NCBI GenBank assembly: GCA_014529385.2 | Contig: CM043942.1 | Coordinates: 54,808,647-54,872,646 of the forward strand | Origin: Adiantum capillus-veneris | Lineage: Eukaryota > Streptophyta > Polypodiopsida > Polypodiales > Pteridaceae | Direction: 5' to 3' | Length of the DNA: 64,000 bases | Program-made: the position numbers and the translations under genes | Notes under the pieces: model-generated | The model's database searches: none | What the model was told of the DNA's origin: nothing | The model's input: the letters and a program-made list of their open reading frames with translations, nothing else | Part shown: one piece after another, positions 22,887 to 34,090 of the stretch | How the letters are laid out: every line of letters starts with the position of its first letter | Position numbering within the stretch: the first letter of the stretch is position 1

Positions 22887-22930
22887 TTTTATTTTGTCAT
22901 TTTGTCATTTTGTCATTTTGTCATCTTGTT
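22887..22930. repeat. TTTTGTCAT short tandem repeat
   Basis: About four to five copies of a 9-bp unit TTTTGTCAT, immediately right of copia-3. Confidence 0.85.
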
Positions 22931-23031
22931 ACTCTGACTTTGTATCAGATCCACCACATTGTAACTTTCTGTCCCATAGGTCACTTTGGCCTTTTGAAGA
23001 CGTTAATATAACATTTTATTTCATTTTCATT

Positions 23032-23034
<3 letters not shown>

Positions 23035-23113
<79 letters not shown>
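23035..23113. repeat. (CT)n microsatellite
   Basis: CT tract of about 79 bases with one interruption. The next 300 bases hold no gene; a perfect short hairpin GGTGCCG-A-CGGCACC lies near 23313-23327. Confidence 0.95.
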
Positions 23114-23115
<2 letters not shown>

Positions 23116-23533
23116 GTCCACCTTGAGGACAAACAATCAGCAATTTGCGAGGGGATGAGTGCTTAGGAAATTGCAGCAGCGCCATGGCATACCTTCCAAG
23201 GGGGGCTAGGTGACGCATGCTTTGCACAGAGGAAGAAGTAGAGATAGTTGAGTGTTGAAAAATTAGATGCGATAGCATCTTTGTAAGTATCGATTTTTAG
23301 GGCGGATTCAGACGGTGCCGACGGCACCCGTTCTCTTTTTCAAGTGCCGCCTCCCCCTTGTTCACAAGAGGCGATGGTAATTTTTAATTTGGTTTTCTAC
23401 ATTTTTGGCATCCAATGAACGTTAGCGTGCTGGTTCGACTCCAACGCTTGCACACCACTGATCTAAGTTCAATTTGCAATCTCTGTATTCCTCGCTGAAA
23501 AGGTGGTGATAGAGAGCTTGTGGGGGGCGGGCC

Positions 23534-23947
23534 TCATCACTATATCACACGGGCATGGTCAAATGGGATCAATGGTGGAGGAGGAAAACGTAGGGCGCGC
23601 CAATCGTGGACCATCAGATTCGACATTTTTCCCGAATTTACTAGTCTGCCAGAATTTACAAATTTGCCCCGAATTTACTACTCGATCCACATTTACAATA
23701 TGACATACTAGAATCACCTATATTTCAATGAACGCATGCGGGCGTAGTGGTTAGTGCTCATGGCTCGTAGTGGGGAGGTCACGGGTTCAAGAAATGGGTG
23801 CGGACCGCCTCGAATTCACAAGCCTACCCGAATTTACTTTTCTCCCCGATTTTACCAAATGTCCCGAATTTACAAATGTGCATCTAGCGGTCTGAATCAC
23901 CTCAACCGTGGATCCCATTTGAAGCTGCCCGTGCGAGATAGTGTGGA
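23534..23947. mobile_element. MITE-like element with inverted ends and GAATTTAC repeats
   Basis: The ends are inverted copies of each other for about 40 bases: CACTATATCACACGGGCA and CAAATGGGATC on the left match the complement of GATCCCATTTG and GCCCGTGCGAGATAGTG on the right. The interior holds two blocks (23628-23700, 23813-23880) with about eight copies of a CCGAATTTAC-like motif separated by 8-15 bases. No transposase is encoded, so it would be non-autonomous. I see no clear target duplication. Confidence 0.55.
23738..23800 (+). other. tRNA-like SINE head (A and B boxes)
   Basis: GGCGTAGTGGTTAGTGC (23741-23757) fits the A box of a Pol III internal promoter. GGTTCAAGAAA (23784-23794) is a partial B box, 43 bases downstream. 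A second isolated match to the B box, GGTTCGACTCC, is at 23432-23442. No cloverleaf folds properly, so it is a relic, not a tRNA gene. Confidence 0.45.
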
Positions 23948-24025
23948 GGGGAGGTGTTGGCAGAGAATCATTTGCTCAAACGTAGGGGTACTACATTCCC
24001 GACTCACAGAATAGAGGGTGGCGTC

Positions 24026-24280
24026 TGTCAAAGTCAACGATGCGGAAGCATAAAACAATGGGGAGAACACAGGAGAAAAGGAAACAGAGAAGATACTGGT
24101 GAACCAACCAACCTTGGCAATGAATTGATGATTTACAATGGGGGCAAGGTGGTGCTTATATACGCACCTTCTCAAATTGCCCCACCCAAGAATTGACAAA
24201 TAAGTAAAATAAATACCTAAAGCCAAAATAAATATTGGGATCACATTGGGCTATTCACTTGAGATGCTGTTACTTTAATA
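24026..24280 (-). repeat. copia-4 left (3') LTR
   Basis: This begins TGTCAAAGTCAACGATG and is a diverged match to 50836-51081 in the same orientation (shared blocks GAACCAACCAACCTTG, AAATAAATAC, GGGCTATTCACTTGAGATGC). With the partner's primer site it is best read as the 3' LTR of an old copia-like element that holds everything between. Confidence 0.65.
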
Positions 24281-24465
24281 CCCTCTCTGGAGCTCATAGT
24301 GGACTGGGAAGACCAAGGTGATGAAGAAGCTACCATGGACACCCCAACAAATGTACACTCCAATGGATACACCTCAGTTATGCCTTCACCAATCTTTACT
24401 TGATAAGAATGCCATCTTGAGCACATAGAAAATTGAATTTTTTTAGATCACACTACGTCCAAGAA

Positions 24466-25090
24466 TGTAATGGAATTGATACTTTGATGATATATTTGTG
24501 AAATATTTGATATTCTGATGAAGCATTTCAATGTTGATTTGAATTGTGGAATATGATCACTTGCTGGGTGTTGTGTGAGCAGATCAGTGATTGGCACGTG
24601 CTGGACAATAAAGCGATAGCAGTTATTTGGAATAAAACTGCCACCAGTGGATTTCTGTGGCAAGCCTTAGTATTTATGGTTTAGTTATAAGTTGAGATGT
24701 AGACAGCTATTAATTGTTACATTGAGCTCTTTATGAGCCATGACTATTTTATGCCCAAGTGTGAATTGGATGTAACTCAATTTTGAGCATGAACTTCTCT
24801 ATAAATTAAATACGTGCAAGAGGGACATGGTCACTCTTGCACGGGGGGAGATTGTACCTAGTGTCTGTGTTATTCTTCTCTTCTCTCTTGCCATGCCGGC
24901 GTAGCACTCTGCTCTAGGTGGTGCGCCTACACGTGCTCTCTCGTTCTATCACGCTCTCTTTCTGTCTCTGCTCGTGTACAACTTGGATTATGCATTGTGT
25001 GATTCGAAGTATGTCGATTTGTGCTTTTTCATGGATTGCAGCGTGTTCTTTTGAGTATTTTGCAGGGCAGCCATGCCCCCGTCTGTAGCA
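24466..25090 (+). repeat. chromovirus 5' LTR
   Basis: 625 bp. A TATA-like CTATAAATTAAA lies at 24799-24810. The end CCGTCTGTAGCA is shared with the 3' LTR. Confidence 0.92.
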
Positions 25091-25091
25091 G

Positions 25092-25103
25092 TGGTATCAG
25101 AGC
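25092..25103 (+). promoter_or_regulatory. chromovirus primer binding site
   Basis: TGGTATCAGAGC one base inside the 5' LTR, matching the initiator-Met tRNA end. The following 25104-25580 is AT-rich with no ORF. Confidence 0.92.
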
Positions 25104-25582
25104 CAGATTAAAAGGCTCCTGATAGTGCTAGATACGAGCATGCGAGGAGATTCATGACCAATCAATCCCACAGCTAAGTTTTCCTTATTTATCTTATTAG
25201 TATCATTGGTATCAAATTTTTATTTCGACAAGTGTCTAAACATCGTTATATAATTCAATTAAAACAAACCTTGCTTGAAGTTTAAAATAAATAAAATAAT
25301 CAACACGAATTATCATGGAATTAAAAGACGATTGAAGAATAATTAAGTATGAAACTCAATAGAATTAACTTGTTTAAGCGTTTACTTACAATGTATTAAG
25401 CATCCCCCATATATAATTATAATACTTAGTCTATGCATAGAGATTTAAAGAAACAGGAGACATTGAACAATATTTTTTGAATGGTGGAGTTTTGAGGAAG
25501 TAATTAGAAGAACCGGGATTGTCTGTTAACAATCGCTGCTACCTCCTTGACATAGGCGACACAATTATCGTGAAAAAAGAGC

Positions 25583-26499
25583 GTGAGGTTTAGGCTCAAT
25601 CAAAAGAAGAGGTACAACTCTGTGCGCGAATATATTGCAGAGGCATACTGCATCATCACCATTCCCATGTTTTTACTGCAACTGCACCTCAAATTTCAAA
25701 CACATATCCCAATCCCCCAGCACGTCGTAATGGTGTTCGATGCTTCAAATGCCGCATATACGGCCATGTTGAAGCCAAGTGCACCAACAATCGGCCACCT
25801 GGACCTCGCCAACCCACAGCTCGCATACACAACATCGAAGATGCATCAGAACCCCTAGACGATGACATGGCTGATTGGACAGCTGCAACACCACCTCACC
25901 TACCAGGTAAGCCAATTTCAATTCATGCCTTGCTCCGTCAAATAGGAAAAATTCAAGATTCAAGCGTGTCTATTTTACATGATGATGGTAGTTCACACGA
26001 CTTTATTTCTGAAAAATTGGTAAGAAAATTGAATTTAACCACCACACCATCTGCATACAAAGTTAAATGTGCTTTTCAAGGAACTAGGTACAATGGCACA
26101 CGTGAAATTAAATCTCTCACAATTACCATTGGTGATTACACAGAACAACGTGATTTTTTAATTGCACCATTGCAATCCATCGATATCATTTTGGGCATGC
26201 CATTTCGACACCAACATAATCCACAAATTGACTATCGCACACACACAATGAATTTCACTTTCAATGGCAAATCTATTTCACTTTCTGCTGCTGCATCACT
26301 TGCTATGTTTCCCTTGATATCCCACACACAAGCAAAACGTGCACTACGAAAGGATGACAAAGCATACATGATATTTGTTACTGAAGTGGAGCACACACAA
26401 TCATCTTTCTCTCACACACATAAGATTTCCTCTCACAGTATAATGATTGCTTTGTGGATGATTACCCCCCTCACCTCCCACCCTCTCGTGGTGAATTAG
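25583..26499 (+). pseudogene. chromovirus gag remnant and protease
   Basis: A gag scrap (YNSVREYIAEAY) comes first. Then one open frame runs from about 25681 through the ATG at 25867 to the stop at 26499. It begins with TYPNPPARRNGVR and a zinc knuckle CFKCRIYGHVEAKC (25741-25782). The aspartic protease follows: LHDDGSSHDFISEKLVRKL, where the usual D-S/T-G-A reads D-D-G-S, and later IDIILGMPFRHQHNPQIDY. Most of the gag core is missing between the scrap and the knuckle. The stop precedes RT, with frames changing between protease and RT. Confidence 0.8.
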
Positions 26500-26519
26500 A
26501 TCATAAAATTGAAATTTTT

Positions 26520-27091
26520 CCAGGCTCACAACCTCCACACAGAGCACCATATAGACACAGTCCCTTGCACCAATAAGAAATCCAAAAACAAATCACCGAA
26601 CTCCTAGATAAGGGCCTCATCCGTCCTAGTGCATCCCCTTTTGGTGCACCAGTTCTCCTAATCCAAAAGAAAAACAAAACTTTTCGCATGTGCATAGACT
26701 ACCGTGCATTAAACAAGGTTACTGTCAAAAACCGCTATCCCATCTCACGTATAGACCATCTCCTAGATCGCTTACGAGGAGCCAAACTGTTTAGCAAAAT
26801 TGACTTGAAATCAAGATACCATCAGATCCGTATGCACCCTAATGATATTTTTAAAACTGCATTTCGTACCCAGTCTGGTCATTATGAGTTTATTGTTTTA
26901 CCGTTTGGTCTCACAAATGCACCTGCCACATTTGCTAGGATGATGAACAAAATATTTCTTGATTATCAAGACTTTGTTATTGTGTTCTTTGATGACATTT
27001 TGATTTTTAGTCGTGATGAGCATGAACACAAAAATCACCTGCATATTGTCTTTGAGTTATTGCATGACCACCAGTTGTTTGCAAATCCCGA
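26520..27091 (+). pseudogene. chromovirus RT, first part
   Basis: One frame encodes the gypsy [100 protein letters not shown] and the catalytic FFDD (26985-26996; usually YxDD or FxDD). A TAA near 26574 breaks the frame before the domain. The frame is cut at 27091, where the Tat-like element inserts; the thumb region resumes at about 45400. Confidence 0.88.
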
Positions 27092-28016
27092 TGTTTTAGG
27101 GCTTAACTACTCCCCTGTTCATACTCACAAGCACGACACAGACAACATACTTATCATCCGATGACACGACTAACCCGTAGGTACACGTAGGAAATCTCGT
27201 TATCTTGTCAGGCTGAGACCAATCTACACATACGCACTTTTATGATGCATCAATCACTAACCCTGGAAGAATGCAACCCACTCTATCCCTAACCGCTCAC
27301 AACACCGTTTACACTTCCAATGAACTCGGAATCGCATCAAACCTTGTAGGCACCATCCTCTCACTAGGATATACTTACCTATAAGTCTAATCTCACCAGA
27401 TTTGAACCCTAGTTATCTCGAATACAGTCGCGATAGACTAACAGGTCATAATCCAAAAGTGGGCGAAACTTAAGTTCATGAGTATCTATGTGTAGCTAAT
27501 CTCTTTCTCATTCCATAAAGCACTTGATTGTTGAAAACAGACACTATTTGTGCTACTTACAAACAAAACAAGCTCGAGGAAGGATCGATCGCGAACAGCT
27601 CAAAAATGTGAATGCGTGGCGTGGGCGCGTAGCTTTCGGAGAGACTACCGCGATGGTGTAGTCATGTCGTGAATCCGGTGAGGGAGAAGAGCGTAGCAAA
27701 GAGGATAAGACTCTCTCTCTCTCTCTCTCTCTCTCAGACTCGTACGACACAGGATTAATATTAAAAAACAATGTTATTCCAAAATGATTCTAAGGTGACT
27801 TTTATACTTTAGTCACCTTAGCTCAAAAATGTACGTGGGGTTCTCTTACTCATTATTACAAAGTGGGAACAAATATGAGTACTGACTAACTGATTAATCT
27901 TTACATGACCCAGACAAATGGATCAAAATGATAAGACGTCTTTGACATAAAATGGGAATTTGATATGCTTTACAAGATGGCCTCATTACAACAGTTGGAC
28001 AAATGGGGCTCCAACA
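27092..28016 (-). repeat. Tat-like 3' LTR, full length
   Basis: 925 bp from TGTTTTAGGGC to CTCCAACA. It contains a CT tract (27712-27736), a shortened palindrome AGTCGCGATAGACT (27426-27439) and a TATA box within a hairpin (27790-27821). Confidence 0.92.
27790..27821 (-). promoter_or_regulatory. TATA box in the loop of a 10-bp inverted repeat
   Basis: CTAAGGTGAC (27790-27799) and its perfect complement GTCACCTTAG (27812-27821) enclose 12 bases. On the minus strand these read TAAAGTATAAAA, a TATA box. It lies in U3 of the LTR in the right orientation. The 5' LTR lacks this region. Confidence 0.6.
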
Positions 28017-28030
28017 CTCCCCCCCTCCTA
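28017..28030 (-). promoter_or_regulatory. Tat-like polypurine tract
   Basis: The minus strand reads TAGGAGGGGGGGAG immediately inside the 3' LTR, an ideal plus-strand primer. An exact copy occurs at 34091-34104. Confidence 0.88.
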
Positions 28031-28064
28031 ATTCATGTCTACCATGACATGATAGTCTTTGTCT

Positions 28065-28546
28065 TCAGTGTCGTTGTCGTCCTTCTTGGTTGATTTGATG
28101 TAGAAACGCATCATATCGCATAGACTCGCTTGCCATTAATGGGCCAAAAATTTTGGACTTGTACATGAAGAAGCCTATGTAAAATGCTTCTTCGAAGGTT
28201 TGGAGATGGTAGCCTGGAAGAAACATTAGCCGTTTGAAATAGGCATACAATACTGGCTCTGTGGGTGGCCCTCTTAGATCGTATGACAGCTATGAGATGT
28301 TTCTTTCGGTATTCATATACTCTGAAGTCCAGCTTTCTGAGAAGACTGTGAGACATGCCAAAAAGGTTCGAGCTATTTTACATAGCATCTTGCAGGATAG
28401 GTCGGGAGAGCCTCCGAATTCTGCAATGGCGCCCTGAAGGGTTTTCACCATGTAAGAACCGGATATTCTCTCTCCCTCTGCAGGCCCTGGCAATACTGGA
28501 TAATTTAGCCATGTCGGATTTCTGCTTTGTAGCTGTAGGTGTATGT
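28065..28546 (-). pseudogene. possible C-terminal remnant after the coiled-coil ORF
   Basis: Beyond the stop at 28547 other frames stay open with protein-like composition (TWLNYPVLPGPAEGERISGS, FGGSPDLSCKMLCKIARTFL; then FLPGYHLQTFEEAFYIGFFM). They may be the frameshifted tail of the coiled-coil protein, running to the polypurine tract. No motif is recognised. Confidence 0.3.
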
Positions 28547-30372
28547 TCAGGGAGTTGGGCAAAAAGTTATGTCATTCCTCAGCTCAGGCGGTGCGTTGAC
28601 TAAGTGGATCAGGTTATTAGGATGATCCAAGAGCCATTGACGCCTCCACTTTGGCTGGCTGTCTACTATTCTGTTTTGTTGTTCCCGATCCTGTAATTCT
28701 CCTTCAAAAGCTGGCACTTGTTCTTCTTTTGCGAGCTGCTGTTGATGTGTTAGAGTTTCGTATTTTAGCAGAGCATAGGGTAACATAGGGGCATTCCATT
28801 CCTCCCGTAGCTCTGCTGCTGTTTTGCTTGATCTGGAGAGCCCTTGTAGCATCTCCTTTTCTAGTTGCATTGCCTTGTACCATATCATCTCTGATTGTTT
28901 TTCCATTTGCTCGGCCAGCCTCTGCTCTTCCAATCTCGTGACTGAATCTTCGTCTATTTCTTGGTCTTTGGAGCCAGTTTGATCAGTCTGTGTATCTGGG
29001 GCTTCCTGATCATCTGATTCTCCCTCGTAGTCATCTTGACCCCCATATACTTCGGCGAGTCCAGCCAAATCCGTGGCTGCTTGCTCCAAGTGCACTCGTA
29101 CCTGTCCTTGGTGTTGCCTTGCAGTTTGAAGACTTGCGATTTGTGCAGCCATTGTTCTACTATTGATTTGGAGAGCTTGAAATTCCATCTCTTTTTGAGT
29201 TGCAGACTCCTCTAACTGCTTTACCCTGATGTGCAAGTTTTCATTTTCTTCCCTGAGTGATTTGGAAACAATGCTTTCCATTTCACTGTCAGCAGCTGGT
29301 CCTTGTTGCTGTTCACTTTGTAAGTCTGAAATTTTCCTTTGTAGTTGATCCTCTGCTCTAAGAGCACTTTCGGCTATCATTAAGCGCTGTTTTCTTTCCA
29401 ACTCCAGCTCCCTCTTCAGTGCAGCCACTTCTTCTTGTGGGTGGACTACCGGTGTTGTTGGTAGCGACGTTTTTTGTTTCTTACCTCGTTCAATTTCCCT
29501 TGCTTGTATATCTGTTACTGCCCTCAAATCTTTGACTTCAATTTGTAAGTCATCGATGACGACTTGCAAACTTTTGACTGTCTCCAGCGCATCTTGCTTT
29601 TCTTTTTCCAACTTATGGATGTGTTCATCTTTGTCACTGACATCTTCAAGGAATACGTTGATTGTATCTTCACAAATGGCATTGAAATCTTCAAACTCCT
29701 GTAAATTGTCTTTGAGGAGATTTACCGTGCTTTTGACCCCCAAGATCTCAGCATCTCTGATGCTGATCAATTTTAGAGTGTCATCTCTTTGCTCCTGTAG
29801 TCTCATAACTTCTTGATGGGTTTTTTCTAACTTCGTTTTGTTGGACCTGTTCTGATCAGCTAACCATTGACTGTGCAATCTTGTTCGGTTTAGTATTGTC
29901 TCCATTGACTGCAAATCTTCATCTATAGTAGCTTCCAACTCAATTTCTTGAGAGGAGGAAGCTTTATCTTTTGTCTGATCCACCTCCTTTTGCTTGCCTT
30001 TATTGATTTGTGATATGGTTCCAGTGTTTGGGTGACCATCTGTTCTTTCTTCTTCTTCTTCTTCACTGGGTGGTGTATGAACTCTCTCATCACGATGTGA
30101 GCTTTCTGAATGCGAAGGAGAGTCAGCAGGTGGGGTAGATTGCCTCTCACTTGTCTTTGGCCTTGGAGATGGCGGTGGTGTTTCCTGATCTCGTGAAGTT
30201 GGCCTCAAATGATCTCTCAAAGTTTGGAGATCCTCCTCTTCTAGTAGCAATTCTGGTTCGTCCCTAGCATTTATTTCTTGTATGTACCTCTCGAACCAGT
30301 CCAACTCAAAAGCTGGGTTGTTTTTATTCTTCGTTCTCAGTGTGTAAGTGCTACTAGAAGGTTTCCAAGTGG
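28547..30372 (-). CDS. 585-aa coiled-coil protein ORF, downstream of integrase
   Basis: The longest uninterrupted ORF in this element. The frame is open from about 30372; the first counted codon (30304) is TTG, so the true start is uncertain. The N-terminal 140 residues are acidic with Pro/Ser runs (TPPPSPRPKTSERQSTPP, SEEEEEERTD). Residues about 140-430 have dense heptad-like Leu/Glu/Lys patterns (KDEHIHKLEKEKQDALETVK, EEVAALKRELELERKQRLMI), a long coiled coil. Then come an acidic stretch (GGQDDYEGESDDQEAPDTQ) and a helical end. I recognise no catalytic or membrane segment. An 82-aa charged stretch (30386-30634) in another frame may be its original N-terminus. Role unknown; it may be structural. 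Confidence 0.6.
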
Positions 30373-30385
30373 CGCCTACATCGCC

Positions 30386-30634
30386 TCATAGAGATCTCTC
30401 TAGAACAAATCCTTCTAGCATCCTTTCCATTTTTGCTATCTTCTGCAACCTGGTGTTGTTTTCCATTTCCGCTTTCCGCTTATTTAGTCGAACATCTTCC
30501 TCTTCAGTTATTCTTTCTTCTTCCATCTTTTCTTGTGCACTTCTTATTACTCTTTCTAGCCTGCGTCCTCCAATGGTGTTAATAGAGGCCGGTACTTTCC
30601 TTTGTGATCTGTCTTCGATATTCTCTCTTAACAC
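30386..30634 (-). pseudogene. 82-aa charged helical stretch
   Basis: Open frame starting LRENIEDRSQRKVPAS and ending KMERMLEGFVLERSL, very rich in Glu, Arg and Lys (EKMEEERITEEEDVRLNKRK). It lies between the 261-aa and 585-aa ORFs, close to the open start of the latter, so one frameshift could join them. No known domain. Confidence 0.35.
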
Positions 30635-30667
30635 CAGCCAATCGTTTTGATGGGGAGCAAGTGGCAG

Positions 30668-31453
30668 CTAATCTGCCGCGCCTATGGCCTGGTATATGAT
30701 TCTGGTGAGGACTTCTCCTCCTGCAATGTAATTTGGCTTGTCCTGCCTTAGCTTTGTCACTTCTTCAAACAGATATGATGCGTGATCTATATAGAACTCA
30801 TGGGTCATTCCCATAGCCCATGTCAGTGTGGTTGAGATGCTCCCGTGTGGTGTAGTGTATCTTAGCGGTCTTTTGCTGTAACTCAACAAACACTGACTAT
30901 AGATCTGTGTCAGTTCTCTTACTTCCGGGTTTGCTATGAGTTCAAAAGATGGTAGTTTGGACTTTTGCAAGTAGACTGTGAGGTTTTTCCTTCTTTCTCT
31001 CATGTTGGCTCCTTGATCAGACAATTTCAATGCCTCCTTGATGATTTCTTTGGTGATCTGGATCTCCATCACTTCATTATCCATGCCTGCCACTCTGCAA
31101 GTTCCATCTTCTTGGATAGTCTCAATTAGGTGTTGTACCCTCTTGAAATCTATCCCTACTGGTGGTAGTGATACAAAGTTCCATAAGCCAACTTTTTTGA
31201 GCCATGACCTTTGCGGTGATCTTTTCAAGTAATTTTCTGCCTCCTTGGAGATCATCACTGTATCCACTAAATTTCTTTTGTCATCCACATATGAACCTTG
31301 ATAGATCTGAAAGGCTGCTGCCTGTTGCACGTCTGCAAGTATCCAGTGGCCGCTGGCTTTAGTGAATTGGGTAGAAGTGCATAGGGTATTGCACCTTCCG
31401 TTGGTTCTTGCCTTTTCTTTTCCCCGAGAAGCATCCATGGATCCTGTATTCAC
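30668..31453 (-). CDS. 261-aa ORF of unknown function, plant-transposon-protein-like
   Basis: Intact ORF starting MNTGSMDASRGKEKARTNGR. The ATG lies about 2.8 kb after the last pol-related frame. The block LKKVGLWNFVSLPPVGIDFK followed by IQEDGTCRVAGMDNEVMEIQ and KEALKLSDQG follows a pattern I associate with the domain called putative plant transposon protein in Athila/Tat ORFs (a tryptophan-Phe-Val start, a short binding block, then Ile-rich helices). That is inference by resemblance, not a search. There is no membrane segment, zinc finger or catalytic motif. It stays open in a badly decayed element. Confidence 0.5.
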   Translation of the reverse strand: MNTGSMDASRGKEKARTNGRCNTLCTSTQFTKASGHWILADVQQAAAFQIYQGSYVDDKRNLVDTVMISKEAENYLKRSPQRSWLKKVGLWNFVSLPPVGIDFKRVQHLIETIQEDGTCRVAGMDNEVMEIQITKEIIKEALKLSDQGANMRERRKNLTVYLQKSKLPSFELIANPEVRELTQIYSQCLLSYSKRPLRYTTPHGSISTTLTWAMGMTHEFYIDHASYLFEEVTKLRQDKPNYIAGGEVLTRIIYQAIGAAD

Positions 31454-31735
31454 AATTAACAGTTAATGTACAAACATAGTACTTCTCTTCTAAATTGATT
31501 ACCACTTAATCATGCATCTAGATGAGCCTTCTTAGTCCCAAGATGAGTTAAGGTAAAATGTTAGCAGATAGACAAGCTCTTCCATTGTGCGACTCTGACG
31601 GCTTCAAATTAATGTTGTTGGTGAAGGCGAACAAGTCCAAATGCCTTGAAATTTTGTGTGGTGTATGTTCATAGGGCATGTAAGGTCACTCTATAATCCC
31701 AAAACTGAAAATCAGTTCATTTGCAACTTTTGCTC

Positions 31736-31753
31736 AGTCTATCGCGATAGACT
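31736..31753. repeat. 18-bp palindrome, copy 1
   Basis: Perfect self-complementary AGTCTATCGCGATAGACT in the 3' non-coding region. Confidence 0.97.
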
Positions 31754-32031
31754 AGCCATCTTTTGACAAGGGTCCTATTTTGCAGTTGTGCCTCCACCAA
31801 TTGGTTTCTCATACCTTGCACATGATCTGATCCCATTTTCACCGCAAATGTCAAGTGACCCCTTTTTGGATCAACTCCCATTTTTTCCACATTCCTTCCA
31901 AGGAGATGTTGGTCTATCTCCTTAATTTTGTGTTGTTTTGGGCTCAAACTTAGTGGGTAGTCTTCTTGCATCATGTTGAATCCAACTGTTAATTCAAATT
32001 TTTGGTTAGATGGCCTAGTATCCCTCTGCTT

Positions 32032-32049
32032 AGTCTATCGCGATAGACT
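32032..32049. repeat. 18-bp palindrome, copy 2
   Basis: Perfect AGTCTATCGCGATAGACT, 296 bases from copy 1. Confidence 0.97.
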
Positions 32050-32318
32050 GGTACTCAGTGTCAATTTGTCATTTTTTGGCTCTCTGATCATCTGTCTACC
32101 TTCTCCAAGTTGATGTAAGGTTTCTTGACCTCTCACATGTGAATTTTAACTGTCTGCCCTTGAGATGTCCTGTTCTGACTCTGAGTTGTCGTCATGTCTT
32201 TCTCGGCTTGCCATATGAGTCCATCCTGTCACCAAATTTGGTGTATTGCCTTCATGTGCTTTCCAAGTCTGTTTTGTAAAAATTTTGAAAAGTCTTTCCC
32301 CCAAATATTGTAGTAGCA

Positions 32319-32336
32319 AGTCTATCGCGATAGACT
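32319..32336. repeat. 18-bp palindrome, copy 3
   Basis: Perfect AGTCTATCGCGATAGACT, 287 bases from copy 2. Confidence 0.97.
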
Positions 32337-32456
32337 AGGTTATTTGGCCAAGAGAGATCCCTTTTGCACTTTGATTTGATAATGGTGGTTAATATTCCTT
32401 GTTAGAACTCCTCATGAAGCCAAAATCAAAATTTTACTTGTCTAATTGTAAATTCA

Positions 32457-32474
32457 AGTCTATCGCGATAGACT
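32457..32474. repeat. 18-bp palindrome, copy 4
   Basis: Perfect AGTCTATCGCGATAGACT, 138 bases from copy 3. Confidence 0.97.
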
Positions 32475-34090
32475 AGTACTTAGTCATTTTTACCAGTTTT
32501 TTTTTAATGTTAGTTGACCACAATGGTGTTAATAGGCTCTCCTAGACACACATCAAGTTTTAATCAATTTAGAAGAGTGTACTCCCTTTTGTTGCACACT
32601 TAGCTAGTCCTGGAGTCGAAGTAGACCACTTAGGTGATGGTCGCCATTCCTTTTGGTCATTGTATGACTCCGGCTTTCTTTTATTTCCTTGTGACCTTCC
32701 ATCAAAGCAGTCGGTTGTTGTTTTGGTGTTTACAACACGAAAAACGACCATTTGGACATCTTTCTGGCCTGTTGCTGGCATTTGTCCTAGTGGAAGAGCT
32801 TTTTTCCTGAGTGGACACATTCCATCTCGTAGTTGACCTCTTTTGGATGTACCTTGTTAAATTTGGTGTCATTTTGTCATTTAGTCGGCCCGTTAGAGTA
32901 TCGTGACGCTTTGTGCAGTTTTCATCAGATAGGGACTTTAGGCTCCGTTTTGACGAACTTTTTCATGATCTAACCCTTCAGTCGGTTTGTCGAGGTTATT
33001 GGCTTGCTGTCTATGAGTTTTGGCTCATTTCCGATCACCTTGGTTCAGTTGCCCTTTTGCAGGTCCTGTGAAATTAGGGTTTTTTGAGCAGCTTCCTTCG
33101 CGCTTTCCGAGGTCATAGGCTTGATCCCTAAGCTATATGCATTGTGTCTTTCAATTTTGGTTCCATTTGGTGGCCTCTAGGTCTCCCTAACAACCGGTCT
33201 ACCGTATGTGTGCACAGGTTGTGATTGTGATGCTGGCGAGGTTTTGCGACTAACTGAAGTAAACAACACTTAGAGTCAGTGTTGACGAGCGTACCTCTCA
33301 TATCTGATGTCGATCTGGTGACCGTGCGCGATGGATGAGCTTCTGGAAGTCTCAACTGCTGTAGGGAGCTCTCTCTCTCACAATGGAAAATGGCTCAAAT
33401 GAGAGATTTCTAGCCTAGCCTCTCTATATGTAATCGAGACTCCGACACAAAATTTTCCCATCTTTTACCTGTGGCCATAACTTTTTGCAAGATGCGGTTT
33501 AGGCTCGCAAATTTCCTGATTTGGACCTCGTTGCTCCAGTTCTACAATTTTTGTAGATTTCTCCTGTTGGAGGTCCCTTCATGACGGTGGTCATTTTGCC
33601 CTGTCACCTTTGCAGTCCCTATTTTTTCTATGTCTTCTTTACCTTTCTCCGATCAGGCGTCTCTTCTTTTGTGTTTCCATCTGGATTACGGATTTTTTTT
33701 CTATTATTTTTGCTAGAAAATGGCTAAAATAAAGCAAATAAATCCCAAAATAACCCGAAAATAGCAATTCTAACCTATAAAAATACCTGTGAAAAGCAAA
33801 ACACTTTGTAGCTCACTTTTTTCTCGTCTATGTACATTCTCACTCATAATCGTCAATCTTGGCCTATTTTTTGCTGTTTTTAGACGTTTTTTGGGCAGAT
33901 TTGACTCTCTTTATAGTCTTTACACATCCCTAGGGCTCATGTGTGATGATTTGGTTCCCAATTCTGATTAATTACGAGGGCATATTCTTTTTCCAAAATC
34001 ACACAATAAAATGCAAAAATGGTTGAAAAATTGCTCACAAACATTGCCCTCTAATATATGACATGAGTCATGAGTCCGCATTTGGAATGC

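Noticed and set aside
23432-23442. Possible tRNA gene from the B-box match GGTTCGACTCC
   Set aside because: No A box at the right distance and no acceptor or anticodon stem; kept only as a SINE hint.
29532-29816. Plus-strand Ser-rich ORF opposite the coiled-coil ORF
   Set aside because: It mirrors the Glu/Lys/Leu codons of the 585-aa ORF on the other strand.
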